DNA from: Mycobacterium pseudokansasii
GTDB taxonomy: Bacteria; Actinomycetota; Actinomycetes; Mycobacteriales; Mycobacteriaceae
Reading direction: 5' to 3'
Length of the DNA: 64,000 nt
Assembly: GCF_900566075.1 (NCBI RefSeq)
Contig: NZ_UPHU01000001.1
Span: 1,240,001-1,304,000, forward strand
The notes under the pieces were generated by a model that saw nothing but the letters and a program-made list of their open reading frames with translations, made no database searches and had not been told where the DNA came from. Made by a program: the position numbers and the translations under genes. Numbering within the stretch: position 1 is the stretch's first letter; each line of letters starts with the position of its first letter. This document shows, one piece after another, positions 48,575 to 57,014 of this stretch.

Positions 48575-49349
48575 TCAGAATTTGAACGAATCGGGGCTCC
48601 GTCGGTGGCAGGCCGGATGTGCGAAAACACGATTTTCAGCCATCCAGTCCTCGATATCGCCGATGGTGGCGGGTAGCCGCCGGCCCCAGAAGACCCCCAG
48701 AAGACCCCCAGAAGACGAGGTGGTCTGCGCCGGCAATTTCCACATAGGTCCCTTGCTGATACCGGTCCGCCGTATTGGGAACGACCTGTGGCGGCACCAC
48801 ACGGTCGCGTTCGCCTCCGATCACGAGCACCGGAGCGGTGACGGCAGGGAAGTTGACGGTGGTTTGCTATTGCGGCGATCCAGGGGTGACCTGAAGATCT
48901 CGCAACAGGCCCGCCCCGATTCGCACACCAGGTCGGCGAAGTTCTCGCAGGCGACCTCCTCGGTCTGGGTGTTGGCGATCGAGCGCCGGAACCGCTGCCA
49001 CGTCGGGGGATGCAATGGTTTGGCCCACGGCCGCGGCTGCAGGCAGGCGGCGACGACCCCGGCACTACGGGTGCGGGCGGCGACCAGCTGCGCCAGCGGA
49101 CCGCCCATCGACAGCCCCACCACAAGCGGTCGCGAATCCAGCGAGTCGACAGCGCGACCAGATCATCGGTGTAGTCGCGCAGGCTCAGCTGCGCGATCGT
49201 CATGGCGCCTGCAACGGCAGTTCGTGATGACGCGGCGTCGGAGTGTGCACCGTGAAACCGCGCTGTTCGAAGGCCGCCCGAGCCGGAGCCCAGCCGTCTC
49301 CAGCGCCCCACACGCCGTGGATGAGAACGACGTGCTTGGTGTCAGACAT
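48575..49349 (-). pseudogene. Decayed alpha/beta hydrolase gene
   Basis: Homologous pieces lie in different frames on the minus strand: MSDTKHVVLIHGVWGAGDGW from the ATG at 49349, then MTIAQLSLRDYTDDLVAL, PLVVGLSMGGPLAQLV (nucleophile motif), VLVIGGERDRVVPPQVV, YVEIAGADHLVFWG, and LPATIGDIEDWMAENRVF. At least three single-base losses separate the early segments. Near the end, three perfect copies of an 11-bp unit (48684-48716) replace one, adding 22 bases and another shift. The gene cannot give a working product. Confidence 0.85.
48684..48716. repeat. Three perfect 11-bp tandem units in a pseudogene
   Basis: CCCCAGAAGAC occurs three times in a row. One copy fits the hydrolase reading frame (minus strand GTCTTCTGGGG, coding VFWG), so two copies are a slippage expansion that adds 22 bases and breaks the frame. 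Confidence 0.9.
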
Positions 49350-49415
49350 GACGCCAAGCACGTCAGCTGACGAGCCAGAGCGTGCCCAGAACCGGACAAG
49401 GAGACCGGGGTTGGG

Positions 49416-50003
49416 TCAGGCCGTAGCCCAGGGGACGCGGCACCTATCGCCGGAATTGAACCCCTGCTCGGTGATGCCGAGCGCCGAGTACATCCGGGCC
49501 CGCATGTTTTCCACACCAATTTGATAGGTCAGCTCGATCACGCCGGCGTCCCCGAAGCGCGCCCGCAGATCCTCGACCTGCTCGTCGGTAACCGAATGAG
49601 GATCGGTGGTCATCGCGTCGGCGTAGGCGATGGCGGCGCGCTCGTCGTCGCTGAAGCGGGGCGAGGTCGCGTAGTTGTCGATGTCCTTGAGCCTTTCGAC
49701 GTCGAGACCGTCCAGGCGCTGCAGCATGGCGCCGAAATCGACACACCATGAGCAGCCGATGGTGCGGGCGGTCCAGAACACCGCGAGCTCGCGTGCGCTG
49801 GCGGGCAGCGTTCGTGAGGCGCGTTGCAGCATGGTCTCGTGTACGGCGTTGGCGACCAGCAGCCGCGGGTGATGCGCGGCGACGGTGAACGGCTCGGGAA
49901 CCTCACCGAAGCGCCGCTTGGCGACCCGGTACATGGCGCGCACCAGCAGGCCGGCGCGCTGTGGAGGCAGGGGCTCGATGCGGGTTTTCTGTGTCATACC
50001 CAT
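49416..50003 (-). CDS. Carboxymuconolactone decarboxylase/AhpD-like protein
   Basis: About 195 residues from the ATG at 50003 (or the ATG at 49997). An all-helical AhpD-fold protein with the CxxC-type centre ARTIGCSWCVDFG, preceded by AVFWTART and followed by RFSDDERAAIAYADAMT, the usual CMD order. AhpD-type proteins use the two Cys for thiol-based peroxidase or disulfide reductase reactions. The His normally found three residues after the second Cys is replaced by Gly here (CSWCVDFG), so activity may differ. Divergent from the condensation fragment; the substrate is unknown. Confidence 0.85.
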   Translation of the reverse strand: MGMTQKTRIEPLPPQRAGLLVRAMYRVAKRRFGEVPEPFTVAAHHPRLLVANAVHETMLQRASRTLPASARELAVFWTARTIGCSWCVDFGAMLQRLDGLDVERLKDIDNYATSPRFSDDERAAIAYADAMTTDPHSVTDEQVEDLRARFGDAGVIELTYQIGVENMRARMYSALGITEQGFNSGDRCRVPWATA

Positions 50004-50078
50004 CAGACGAGACGGCTCGCCACAGTGTGACAGCTTCAAGGATCCGCCAAGGATTCGCCGAGAACGGCGTCCGAGTCT

Positions 50079-50504
50079 GTGGACGTGTCGTCCTACTCGT
50101 ATATCGCTGAGCTGCCCGGGCTCGAGGACATCGAGCCGCTGATGCACACCGCTGTGCTGGTTGCCGAGTCGCGCGTGGACCAGGGGCGGGTGCGCGCTGT
50201 GGTGGAGGAGATCTTCGCCGCCTACCCCGCCCTGGGTGCCGTGTTCGAGCCGTTCTTCGACTGCTGGGCGGTTCGTCCGGGCGGTGGTTGGGGCTGGGCA
50301 GTGGAACCCCCGGGGGTTACCGTCGCCGACGTCGTCGCCAGGCAACGCGCTTCCTTCGACATGCGCACCGGCCGGTTGTTCGCGGTGTCGCTGCTGCCCG
50401 GGACTCCGGAACGGGTGGTGCTCAGCGCCAGCCACCTGTGCATGGACGGTGCGTCCTGGCAGAGCGTGGTCGACGAGGTGAGGCTTCGGTGCAGTTGGAC
50501 ATAG
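50079..50504 (+). pseudogene. N-terminal fragment of an NRPS/PapA-type condensation domain
   Basis: A 141-residue ORF from GTG at 50079. It has the start of a condensation domain, including a catalytic motif as SHLCMDGASW (HxxxDG), but ends soon after at VVDEVRLRCSWT. Normal domains need about 430 residues, so two thirds are missing. It may be a remnant of a lost non-ribosomal or lipid acyltransferase gene. The following 79 bases carry a hairpin. Confidence 0.7.
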
Positions 50505-50541
50505 TCCTGCGGCGCCGTGTTCCGTCGACCCCGTGCAGGAC
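50504..50541 (+). terminator. Hairpin between convergent genes
   Basis: GTCCTGC (50504-50510) pairs with GCAGGAC (50535-50541), with further internal G-C pairing possible. It lies between the condensation fragment and the end of the seven-gene leftward operon and could terminate either. Confidence 0.45.
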
Positions 50542-50583
50542 GGTCACCAGTAATCAGGGGGGAGTTGGCGCCCGAAGATGCTG

Positions 50584-51657
50584 TTACCCAGTGATCGTCG
50601 GCTTGAGGCAACAGCGCAACACCCCGTGCCGGAACAACGGTCGAAGGTGATCGGCGACGGGTCCGTCTGGACGGAAGCTGCGTACGTAGTAGCTGCCCGA
50701 TGCCACGGCGGGTAACTGACGCTTCGAAAGCCAATCGGCCACCCAGTCCCGCCGCGCGGCGTCGACTTTGGCCAGCGCTGGCATGTCGACGGCCATGAAG
50801 GCTCGAGCGGCCAGGGCGTTGTAGAAGTACGAGAACCAGTCCCACTGCCGCCGGTATCTGGTTGCGAACGGGTGACCGGGCGGGACGAGCAGGACGCCGA
50901 GCTGCGACGCGGTCAGGCCGAACCCGCGGCTGAAACTGATCGACAACAGCGCGCCGGGAAGCAGCGGCCGCAGCGCCCGGGCGATCTCCGCGCGGTCGTC
51001 GGCGGCCAGCGTCGGAAAGAGGTTGATGTTGAGTAGTCGCGCCGGCGAGCGGGCCAGGAAGGCCACCATCTCGTTGGTCAGGTGACCGTTGCGCACCGAC
51101 GGCACGCACAAGCAGGCCAGGTCTGCTGATCCCGCGGCGTCGAAGCGGACGGCGTGGTCATGGGTAGCGCCGACCATGAAGCCGTACCAGTCGCCCGGGT
51201 AAATCACCACTTGGCCCGCGGCCGCCACCGCCTCGGTGATGTGGGTGATGAGGTCGACGTCGCTGCCGGCCGAAAAAAGCTGCCAGCCGGTTAAATCCCA
51301 CTCGCCTTCGCTGAGTCGTTGCACCCGGTCAATCAGGGCGGGTCCGAAGACATGGCGCAGCCAGCCTTGGCCGTCGCGGTAATGGTTGGACAGGTCGTCG
51401 GCGCTCAGCTGCGCAACGGCGCTCCGGTATGCCTCGGCCGCGATGCGAGAACCGACGGGTAGTAGCGGGCGCAGCGACTCGACCTGATCCGGCGGGATAG
51501 CACCCGCGAGCAGGTCTGCGTCGACTAACGGTTCGCAGCCCGCATCGGTGAGCAGCCCAGCCGGTACAGCAGGCTGGCCCGGTCTTCCAGCGACGCGTAC
51601 ACCCGGCCGTCCGCCAGCAGGTTGGACGAGCGGGCCAGCCGATGCCGCAGCTCCCAC
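50584..51657 (-). CDS. Fold type I PLP-enzyme-like protein without catalytic Lys
   Basis: The last gene of the leftward operon. The homologous part runs from about 51530 (LVDADLLAGAIPPDQVESLR) to the stop at 50584, about 315 residues. No ATG, GTG or TTG exists near the radical SAM stop at 51525; GTG at 51657 is the nearest upstream start and would overlap that gene by 133 bases, so the true start is unresolved. The pattern VVIYPGDWYGFM and ISFSRGFGLTASQLGVLLV is that of aminotransferases, where SFSK-x-FGL normally provides the PLP lysine; here it is SFSR. The enzyme may not form a Schiff base, or may bind another ligand. Tyr/Trp-rich WDWFSYFYNALAAR precedes a helical tail. The function is unknown. 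Confidence 0.65.
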   Translation of the reverse strand: MGAAASAGPLVQPAGGRPGVRVAGRPGQPAVPAGLLTDAGCEPLVDADLLAGAIPPDQVESLRPLLPVGSRIAAEAYRSAVAQLSADDLSNHYRDGQGWLRHVFGPALIDRVQRLSEGEWDLTGWQLFSAGSDVDLITHITEAVAAAGQVVIYPGDWYGFMVGATHDHAVRFDAAGSADLACLCVPSVRNGHLTNEMVAFLARSPARLLNINLFPTLAADDRAEIARALRPLLPGALLSISFSRGFGLTASQLGVLLVPPGHPFATRYRRQWDWFSYFYNALAARAFMAVDMPALAKVDAARRDWVADWLSKRQLPAVASGSYYVRSFRPDGPVADHLRPLFRHGVLRCCLKPTITG

Positions 51658-52412
51658 TCCGGTGTCGGTTCGTAGTAATGGCATACCTGCACCTTCCCAA
51701 TGCGACGGATTTTGGGGCCCCATGGCAGTTTCCCGACGACGTGGCCACGACCGGCGAACGGATCAGCGTGAATCTGATGCTCCCGGCACCACAGGTTGGC
51801 GTCAGACGAGGAAAACAGCGACCGTGCCGACGCCACATATGTGTGCTTGAACGTGAATTCGGTTATGCCCAGTGCCGTGAACGCCCCGATGTACGCCCAG
51901 ACCTGGCCAGGGTCGACGACACCGGCGGTACTCATCACGCAGGTTGCTCGAACCGGCAGTCCTGCGCCGTGCGCGACCGCCAACACCGCCTCGGCCGTGG
52001 GCGCGGCATCGCCCATGATCGCCCGGTTCTCGGCGTCATCCACGGCGTGGCGAGACCAACACAGGTACGAAAGGCCCGCGGCCCGCAACTCGGCGGCGAC
52101 GGGCGAACTCAGTCGGGCCCCGTTGGTGAACAGCGCGATCTCGTCGAAAACGTCGGCGGCCAACCGAATGGCTCGCCCGCATTCGTCAGGGCGCAGCAGC
52201 GGCTCGCCGCCTCCCGTGACCACCATCCGGCTGGCACCCCTGCTGGCCGACCAGTGGAAGTGGGTCCGCAGCTCCTCATCCGACCAGCGGGCCGGCGCGG
52301 ATTCCAGCGCGGAAATCGACGAGCGCGAAAAGCAGAACGGGCAGCTGCACTGGCAGGCCATCCGTACCGGCAGCACAGAGCAGGTCAGGAAGGAACAGTC
52401 GGCCCAGCTCAT
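51525..52412 (-). CDS. Radical SAM enzyme
   Basis: 295 residues from the ATG at 52412, in a 4-base ATGA overlap with the upstream adenylating-enzyme gene. The Cx3Cx2C cluster is present as MACQCSCPFCFSR (Cys 20, 24, 27), and TGGGEPLLRPDECGR gives the SAM-binding GGE-type motif. Mid-protein LGITEFTFKHTYVAS and HADPFAGRG fit a TIM-barrel-like fold. There is no SPASM or cobalamin domain, although a late CHYYEPTPEWELRHR segment could bind something. The reaction is unknown. The operon context (adenylating enzyme, PLP-like protein, MoxR/VWA proteins) gives no exact precedent. Confidence 0.85.
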   Translation of the reverse strand: MSWADCSFLTCSVLPVRMACQCSCPFCFSRSSISALESAPARWSDEELRTHFHWSASRGASRMVVTGGGEPLLRPDECGRAIRLAADVFDEIALFTNGARLSSPVAAELRAAGLSYLCWSRHAVDDAENRAIMGDAAPTAEAVLAVAHGAGLPVRATCVMSTAGVVDPGQVWAYIGAFTALGITEFTFKHTYVASARSLFSSSDANLWCREHQIHADPFAGRGHVVGKLPWGPKIRRIGKVQVCHYYEPTPEWELRHRLARSSNLLADGRVYASLEDRASLLYRLGCSPMRAANR

Positions 52413-53764
52413 CGTGGCCTCGCGGTGGTGAACGCAGTGACCTTGTCGGGTGCGGTCAGCGGCTCGACGGCTACCGGGACAGGGCCGAGTGCGCGCCGAA
52501 GGGCAGCAACGATGCGGTCGTCGGCGTTGTCTGCAGCGCCGACCTCCAGCTCCCGTTGCACGGTGATCGACGTGTCGGCGTGTTGACGGACCGCCCAGCG
52601 ACGCAGCGGTAGCTCTTGGAAAAGCTGGGTGACGTCGAACGAGTTCGCTTGAGTGCCGTCCGCACGTCTCAACATCACCGGGGTGCGGCCAACCAAGTCT
52701 TCGATGCCCGGCTGGTCGCCCGACCACACCAGCCGAGCGCTGTCCCCGGTGCGGTAGCGCAGCAGTGGCAGGTACGGATTCATCCCGCCGGTGAGGGCGA
52801 GTTGCCCCAAAGCGCCTGGCGCACACGGCATGCCGGCATCGTCGAGCACCTCCACGAACAGCCGTGGTTGCAGCAAGGCCATGCCGCGTCCGGGACGGCT
52901 GGCGGCGACCGGGCCCGATTCGGTGGTGGAGTACAGGTCGACGACAGGGCATCCGAAGCGCTGGGCAACTCGTTGCCTGGTCGCGGCGCTGAGGTGTAAC
53001 GCGGTGGAGATCAGCACCTTGGGATGCAGGTCCACGTCCAGCCCGGCGAGCTGACTCAGTGAGACCGGGTCGCCGGTGATCACCTGCGGATCGTGGTGCT
53101 CCAAGAAACGCCGCCGGGCCAGGGGCTCCGGCCAGCCCGCATCCTCGAGGTTCACCTTGGCGGTCGCACAGCCGAGAAATGACGACCAGGACGGCACGAT
53201 GAAGCCGCCGTGGCGCTGGCTCACCACGGTCATCCAGTCGGCGCGGTCGGCCCGGAACTGCACGGTGACGCCATGCCAGCGGGCGGCCTGCAGCAGCAAG
53301 GGGTAGTAGCAGGAAACCGAGACCGGGTGCGTGGGCACCACGACTGCCGGATGTCCCGATCCCGACGTCGGGAACCAGATGAGGTCGTCGAGGTCGGCGT
53401 CGTCGGGAACCAGTTCCCACCAGCCGCGGGCCAGGTTCGCCCGTCCGGTGGTGAAAGCCGGTGACGCGGCGTCGGTCTGGCGGTAGCGCGGCACGACCTG
53501 CCGGACGCGGGCAAGGTAGCCGGCCAGCCACGGCGGTCGGTGATCGGGACGCCAGCGCGGGGGATCGAGGACCACGGACGTCGCGTAGGCGTTGACTCGG
53601 TCGAGCGCCTCGCGGTTCAAGCGGTCGCCGCAGTGATGGTTCCACAACGGCGCTTCGGGCGCTTCGAGCAGCGCATCAAGGGTTTGCCGCCCGGTGGCAG
53701 AAATGAGCGGCTGGCGTTCCTCGAAGGGAACGACGCCTGATCCCATGGGCGTGAATCGTGGCAT
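52409..53764 (-). CDS. PaaK/CapK-like adenylate-forming enzyme
   Basis: 451 residues. Pattern of the phenylacetate-CoA ligase/coenzyme F390 synthetase branch of adenylating enzymes: FPTSGSGHPAVVVPTHP (P-loop-like, about residues 130-146), VVDLYSTTESGPVA (A5 motif with TTE), LLRYRTGDSARLVW (A7/A8) and DLVGRTPVML. The usual C-terminal lysine-bearing motif is not obvious. Likely activates a carboxylic acid as the adenylate; the partner (CoA, amine or carrier) is unknown and no carrier protein is adjacent. It starts 3 bases after the upstream gene and overlaps the radical SAM start by 4. Confidence 0.8.
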   Translation of the reverse strand: MPRFTPMGSGVVPFEERQPLISATGRQTLDALLEAPEAPLWNHHCGDRLNREALDRVNAYATSVVLDPPRWRPDHRPPWLAGYLARVRQVVPRYRQTDAASPAFTTGRANLARGWWELVPDDADLDDLIWFPTSGSGHPAVVVPTHPVSVSCYYPLLLQAARWHGVTVQFRADRADWMTVVSQRHGGFIVPSWSSFLGCATAKVNLEDAGWPEPLARRRFLEHHDPQVITGDPVSLSQLAGLDVDLHPKVLISTALHLSAATRQRVAQRFGCPVVDLYSTTESGPVAASRPGRGMALLQPRLFVEVLDDAGMPCAPGALGQLALTGGMNPYLPLLRYRTGDSARLVWSGDQPGIEDLVGRTPVMLRRADGTQANSFDVTQLFQELPLRRWAVRQHADTSITVQRELEVGAADNADDRIVAALRRALGPVPVAVEPLTAPDKVTAFTTARPR

Positions 53765-53767
53765 GGG

Positions 53768-54355
53768 CTATTCCCTCGATGCTCGGGCCGCGGCTTCCTC
53801 GGCACGCTTGCGGGCCAGGGCGGCGCGCACTTCCTTGGCCCGCGCTTCGGCGGCTCTGGCCTCGGCCTCCACCCGCGCCCGCGTCGCCGAGTCCAGGGTG
53901 GACAGCCGGTCAGCCGCTTGTTCAACGGTTTCGCCGGCGGGCACCACCCCCGCGCGGCGGAACACCAGACGGGCGAGTTCTTCACGCCGGTCGGGATCGC
54001 GCATCAGCAGTTCGGCGCGCACCAAGGCGGCCATTGCCCACAGCTCCTCACCCAAGAGCCCCAGAAAAGCGGCCCCGGACAACAGAGATCGTGCCGATTC
54101 GTCGCTGGCCAGCCAGCAGGACACCAGACAGGCTCGCAGCCAGTTTTCCGTCGCCGCGTCCGTTTGGCCGGGGGTCAGGACGGCCAGCCAGTCATCGGGT
54201 AAGGCGGCGCCCAATGAGGCCAGGGTGTCGCCGACCACCGCGGCGACTGCGACTACTCCGCGGTCACCGATCAATGGCGGCGCCAAGAAGTCGTCCGGAC
54301 AGTCGGCCAGCCGATGAACCAGCGTGGCAACTGAAGGCGTGGACATGTCGCTCAC
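53768..54355 (-). CDS. Helical protein of unknown function in MoxR/VWA operon
   Basis: 195 residues if it starts at GTG 54355, which overlaps the upstream stop in GTGA; an ATG at 54346 is an alternative. No known domain recognised. The N-terminal 120 residues look alpha-helical with hydrophobic patches (VVAVAAVVGDTLASLGAAL; FLGLLGEELWAMAALVRAELLM). The last 60 residues are an uninterrupted Ala/Arg/Glu-rich stretch (VEAEARAAEARAKEVRAAL) that should form a coiled coil. It could be an adaptor for the VWA or MoxR protein; that is inference. Confidence 0.7.
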   Translation of the reverse strand: MSDMSTPSVATLVHRLADCPDDFLAPPLIGDRGVVAVAAVVGDTLASLGAALPDDWLAVLTPGQTDAATENWLRACLVSCWLASDESARSLLSGAAFLGLLGEELWAMAALVRAELLMRDPDRREELARLVFRRAGVVPAGETVEQAADRLSTLDSATRARVEAEARAAEARAKEVRAALARKRAEEAAARASRE

Positions 54356-56085
54356 CCGGCCGGGTACGCCTGGCGCGCGAAACGGCGGGCGAAACCCAGC
54401 AACTCTGCCCAGCCCCGGATCGAAACCACGTCCCAGCCCATGTCGACGGCCGGGCTCAAGTCGTCGGGCCACCGGTACAGGTTGAGCACCATGGTGCCGC
54501 CGCCGCGCGCCCGAGCCAACGATTCTCGGGCGATCACTGCGCCGTCGTTGCCGTGTTCGTCCCGGTTGAACATCGTCGTCACGCCGTCATCGGAGATCAC
54601 CAGCACATGCACGGGCCGGTCCCGTTCGGTGCGAGCAGCGTAGGTGTCGCGCAGCACGTGGATCGGAAAGGCGGTGCCGCCGCCGAGGTAGCCCGTGACG
54701 ATCCGCAGGACGCGTTCGGTGTCGGTGATGAAACCGGCTGTGGTTTCGAACCGCCGCGCCCCGCTCCACAGGGTGGCCTGGACACGGCCGCCGCAGCGCA
54801 GGCAGGACAGCGCAATGATCGCTGCGGCCAGCGCCAGGAAAGACAGCTGTCGTTGCGGGTTGACGATGGAGCCCGACGAGTCGATGTAGAGGTCGAGGTC
54901 CAATGGTTCCGGGCGCGGCGGCAGGTCTTCCTCGGGGGCCATTACTCGCTTGACGGTGGTGACTCCCGGTATGACGAGCGGGCTGCGAATGACCGAGTGC
55001 AGCCAGTCGATGTCGGCCATCGGCTCCCCCACCGTCCACGGCGAAAGGCCTTCCGGAACAAGGTCTCCGGTACTAGGAGCCGGCCTCGACGGGAACGGGA
55101 TGAGGTGGCGCTGGGCCGCCTCCCGGTAGTAGCGGACCGCGACGTCATGGTCGCTCAGCTTCAGACCCAGCGCGCGCAGCAGTTCGCCGTACTGGAAGGG
55201 CTCGCGAGCCTGGCCCCGCGGCGCGGTCGACGGGACCTCTGAGAGCGGCTGTGCTGCAACGGGTTCGGCGCCCTCGGTGACCCGCGGGTCGTTGGCGGGA
55301 TGCAGTGGCTCGGTCCGTTCGCCGGCGTCGATGTCGGTGAGCCCGGGCGGTACCACACCGCCAGCCGTGTTCAGCGAGTCGTCCCAGCCGGCCAGAACGC
55401 GGCGGGCGTCGGGGTCTTGGGCCAGATACGGCAGGCATAGAGCGGCGAACCCGGCGGCCCCGTCGAGCCAGTCCGAACGGTAGGCACGCACCAGCCGACT
55501 TCCCAGCTGGGCGTCGCCTTCGATCCGGTCGGGCAGCGGACCGGGGGCCAGGTCGCCGCGGCGCAATGCCCACAGGATCTCGTAGATGCGCTGGTAGAGG
55601 CGCCACAAGTCGCTGATCGGTCCGTCGGGGGCATGGGCTTTCAGCCGGCGATACACCTCGTCCATGCGCAGGCCGGAGCCGCGTTGCAGCCGGTCGTTGA
55701 TGTGCAGGTCGGCGTAGAGGTTGGCCACGGCCGGTGCGGCGCCTTCCACCCCCGGCAGCGCCCAGCGCATCCGGGCCAGCATCCGGGCTTGGTCGGTGAG
55801 GTTGGCCGGACACAGGATGTGGTGGCCGATCTCGTGACCCATGATCTCCAACGGCAGGTCAACCAGGTTCCGCATGATCACCTGTTGTAGGTCGATCACC
55901 ACCAGCTGGTCGGTCAGCCGGATCATGGCGAAGCTGCCGTCCAGGCCCGACCTGTTGGCCTGCTCGGTCGTCGTGCACAACTGCGGCTCACGCAGCCGGG
56001 TGAACCGGCTCCACAACGCCAGGACGTCGGACCAGCGTCGGTGCCATTCGAGGCGGGCGTCGGCCGCGGTGGTGACGGTTGTCAT
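54352..56085 (-). CDS. Putative metallopeptidase with C-terminal VWA domain
   Basis: 577 residues from the ATG at 56085, in a 4-base overlap with the preceding gene. The N-terminal half has a zinc-peptidase motif HEIGHH in LEIMGHEIGHHILCP (about residues 83-88), as in VWA-containing predicted metallopeptidases (DUF2201 type). A disordered Pro/Glu-rich linker follows. The C-terminal VWA domain has the MIDAS sequence DLYIDSSGSI (about residue 405) and SDDGVTT near its second metal-binding loop. VWA proteins often act with MoxR ATPases to assemble or activate metal-containing complexes; a MoxR gene starts this operon. Its target is unknown. Confidence 0.82.
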   Translation of the reverse strand: MTTVTTAADARLEWHRRWSDVLALWSRFTRLREPQLCTTTEQANRSGLDGSFAMIRLTDQLVVIDLQQVIMRNLVDLPLEIMGHEIGHHILCPANLTDQARMLARMRWALPGVEGAAPAVANLYADLHINDRLQRGSGLRMDEVYRRLKAHAPDGPISDLWRLYQRIYEILWALRRGDLAPGPLPDRIEGDAQLGSRLVRAYRSDWLDGAAGFAALCLPYLAQDPDARRVLAGWDDSLNTAGGVVPPGLTDIDAGERTEPLHPANDPRVTEGAEPVAAQPLSEVPSTAPRGQAREPFQYGELLRALGLKLSDHDVAVRYYREAAQRHLIPFPSRPAPSTGDLVPEGLSPWTVGEPMADIDWLHSVIRSPLVIPGVTTVKRVMAPEEDLPPRPEPLDLDLYIDSSGSIVNPQRQLSFLALAAAIIALSCLRCGGRVQATLWSGARRFETTAGFITDTERVLRIVTGYLGGGTAFPIHVLRDTYAARTERDRPVHVLVISDDGVTTMFNRDEHGNDGAVIARESLARARGGGTMVLNLYRWPDDLSPAVDMGWDVVSIRGWAELLGFARRFARQAYPAG

Positions 56086-57014
56086 CGGCCGGGCTCCACG
56101 ACCAGCACCTGATAGCTGGTGGGCACCGTGAGCGCCGTGATGTCCGCGGTAGCGGCGACACTGACCGGGCGAACCCCCGAGGGAACGAAAGCCTTTGTGG
56201 CCGAGGAAAAATCGATGCTCTGCGGTTCGGTGCGGGTCAACGTGGCACCCCAGGCATCGGCGTGCAGCAACCAGGCGTCTGGTCCGGAACAGACCACGAG
56301 GTGCCCGGCCCGGACCCCGACCCGCGGCGGACTCAAGAACTGACCTCCGAACCCGCGGAAAGCCCCCACCCGGTGGGCGACGGACGGAGCGCCGGTGGGG
56401 GTTCGGCCGGGTCGCCACCACCGGTTGTCCCGCAACCGTCGCAGGGTGTCGGTTGCCGTCACTCCGTCGACGCCGACTGCGGCGCTGAAGGCGGCATCAC
56501 TGAGCGTCGCCGCGACGCTCAGGGCGCTGTCGCGATACTGGCTGAGGCCAAGCAGCCAGGCCGCGACCTGTCCGGCACGCATCGTCATCGTCGGGTTACC
56601 GTCGGCTGCCGCGGTGGTCACGCGGGTGAGCCACTCGCCGACGGATAGCCCGCAGTGGTGCAGGTGGACAACGGCATTGGCGAGTGAACCGAAGACCTTG
56701 CGTGGTTCGTCGAGCAGGATCCGCGCCAACCCCGGCAGCGCGGCGAGCAGCGGGTCGTGGGAGCCGCCGCCAAGGCGGTGCTGGCCGACGAGTTCGACAA
56801 CGGAGTCGAATACCGCGGCCAACACGCGCGCACCGGAGCCGGGCGAGATCCGGTCGCAGGAGTCGACGAGGTCGCGCAGCGGGCCCCTAATGTGGTTCTC
56901 CAGGATGGTGGTGTCGAAGTCGACGTAGGTTCGGCGCGCGTTGGCGACGATCGCGTTGCAGCGGTCCCGATGCTGGGCGAGCGCGGCGGCCATCGGGCCG
57001 TCAACCAGGGTCAT
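56082..57014 (-). CDS. Unknown protein between MoxR and VWA genes
   Basis: 310 residues. No family recognised with confidence. The N-terminal 180 residues look helical (FDTTILENHIRGPLRDLVDS; LLDEPRKVFGSLANAVVHLH), and the last 110 residues are beta-rich (FLSPPRVGVRAGHLVVCSG; AWLLHADAWGATLTRTEP), which might be a small beta domain. In MoxR-VWA ternary systems a third, variable protein (bpX class) is common and this could occupy that place, but I cannot show homology. It overlaps the MoxR end by 14 bases and the VWA start by 4. Confidence 0.72.
   Translation of the reverse strand: MTLVDGPMAAALAQHRDRCNAIVANARRTYVDFDTTILENHIRGPLRDLVDSCDRISPGSGARVLAAVFDSVVELVGQHRLGGGSHDPLLAALPGLARILLDEPRKVFGSLANAVVHLHHCGLSVGEWLTRVTTAAADGNPTMTMRAGQVAAWLLGLSQYRDSALSVAATLSDAAFSAAVGVDGVTATDTLRRLRDNRWWRPGRTPTGAPSVAHRVGAFRGFGGQFLSPPRVGVRAGHLVVCSGPDAWLLHADAWGATLTRTEPQSIDFSSATKAFVPSGVRPVSVAATADITALTVPTSYQVLVVEPGR

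Noticed and set aside
52413..53645. Upstream extension of the radical SAM frame to 53645
   Set aside because: Runs through the adenylating-enzyme gene in another frame; the ATG at 52412 is coupled to the preceding stop.
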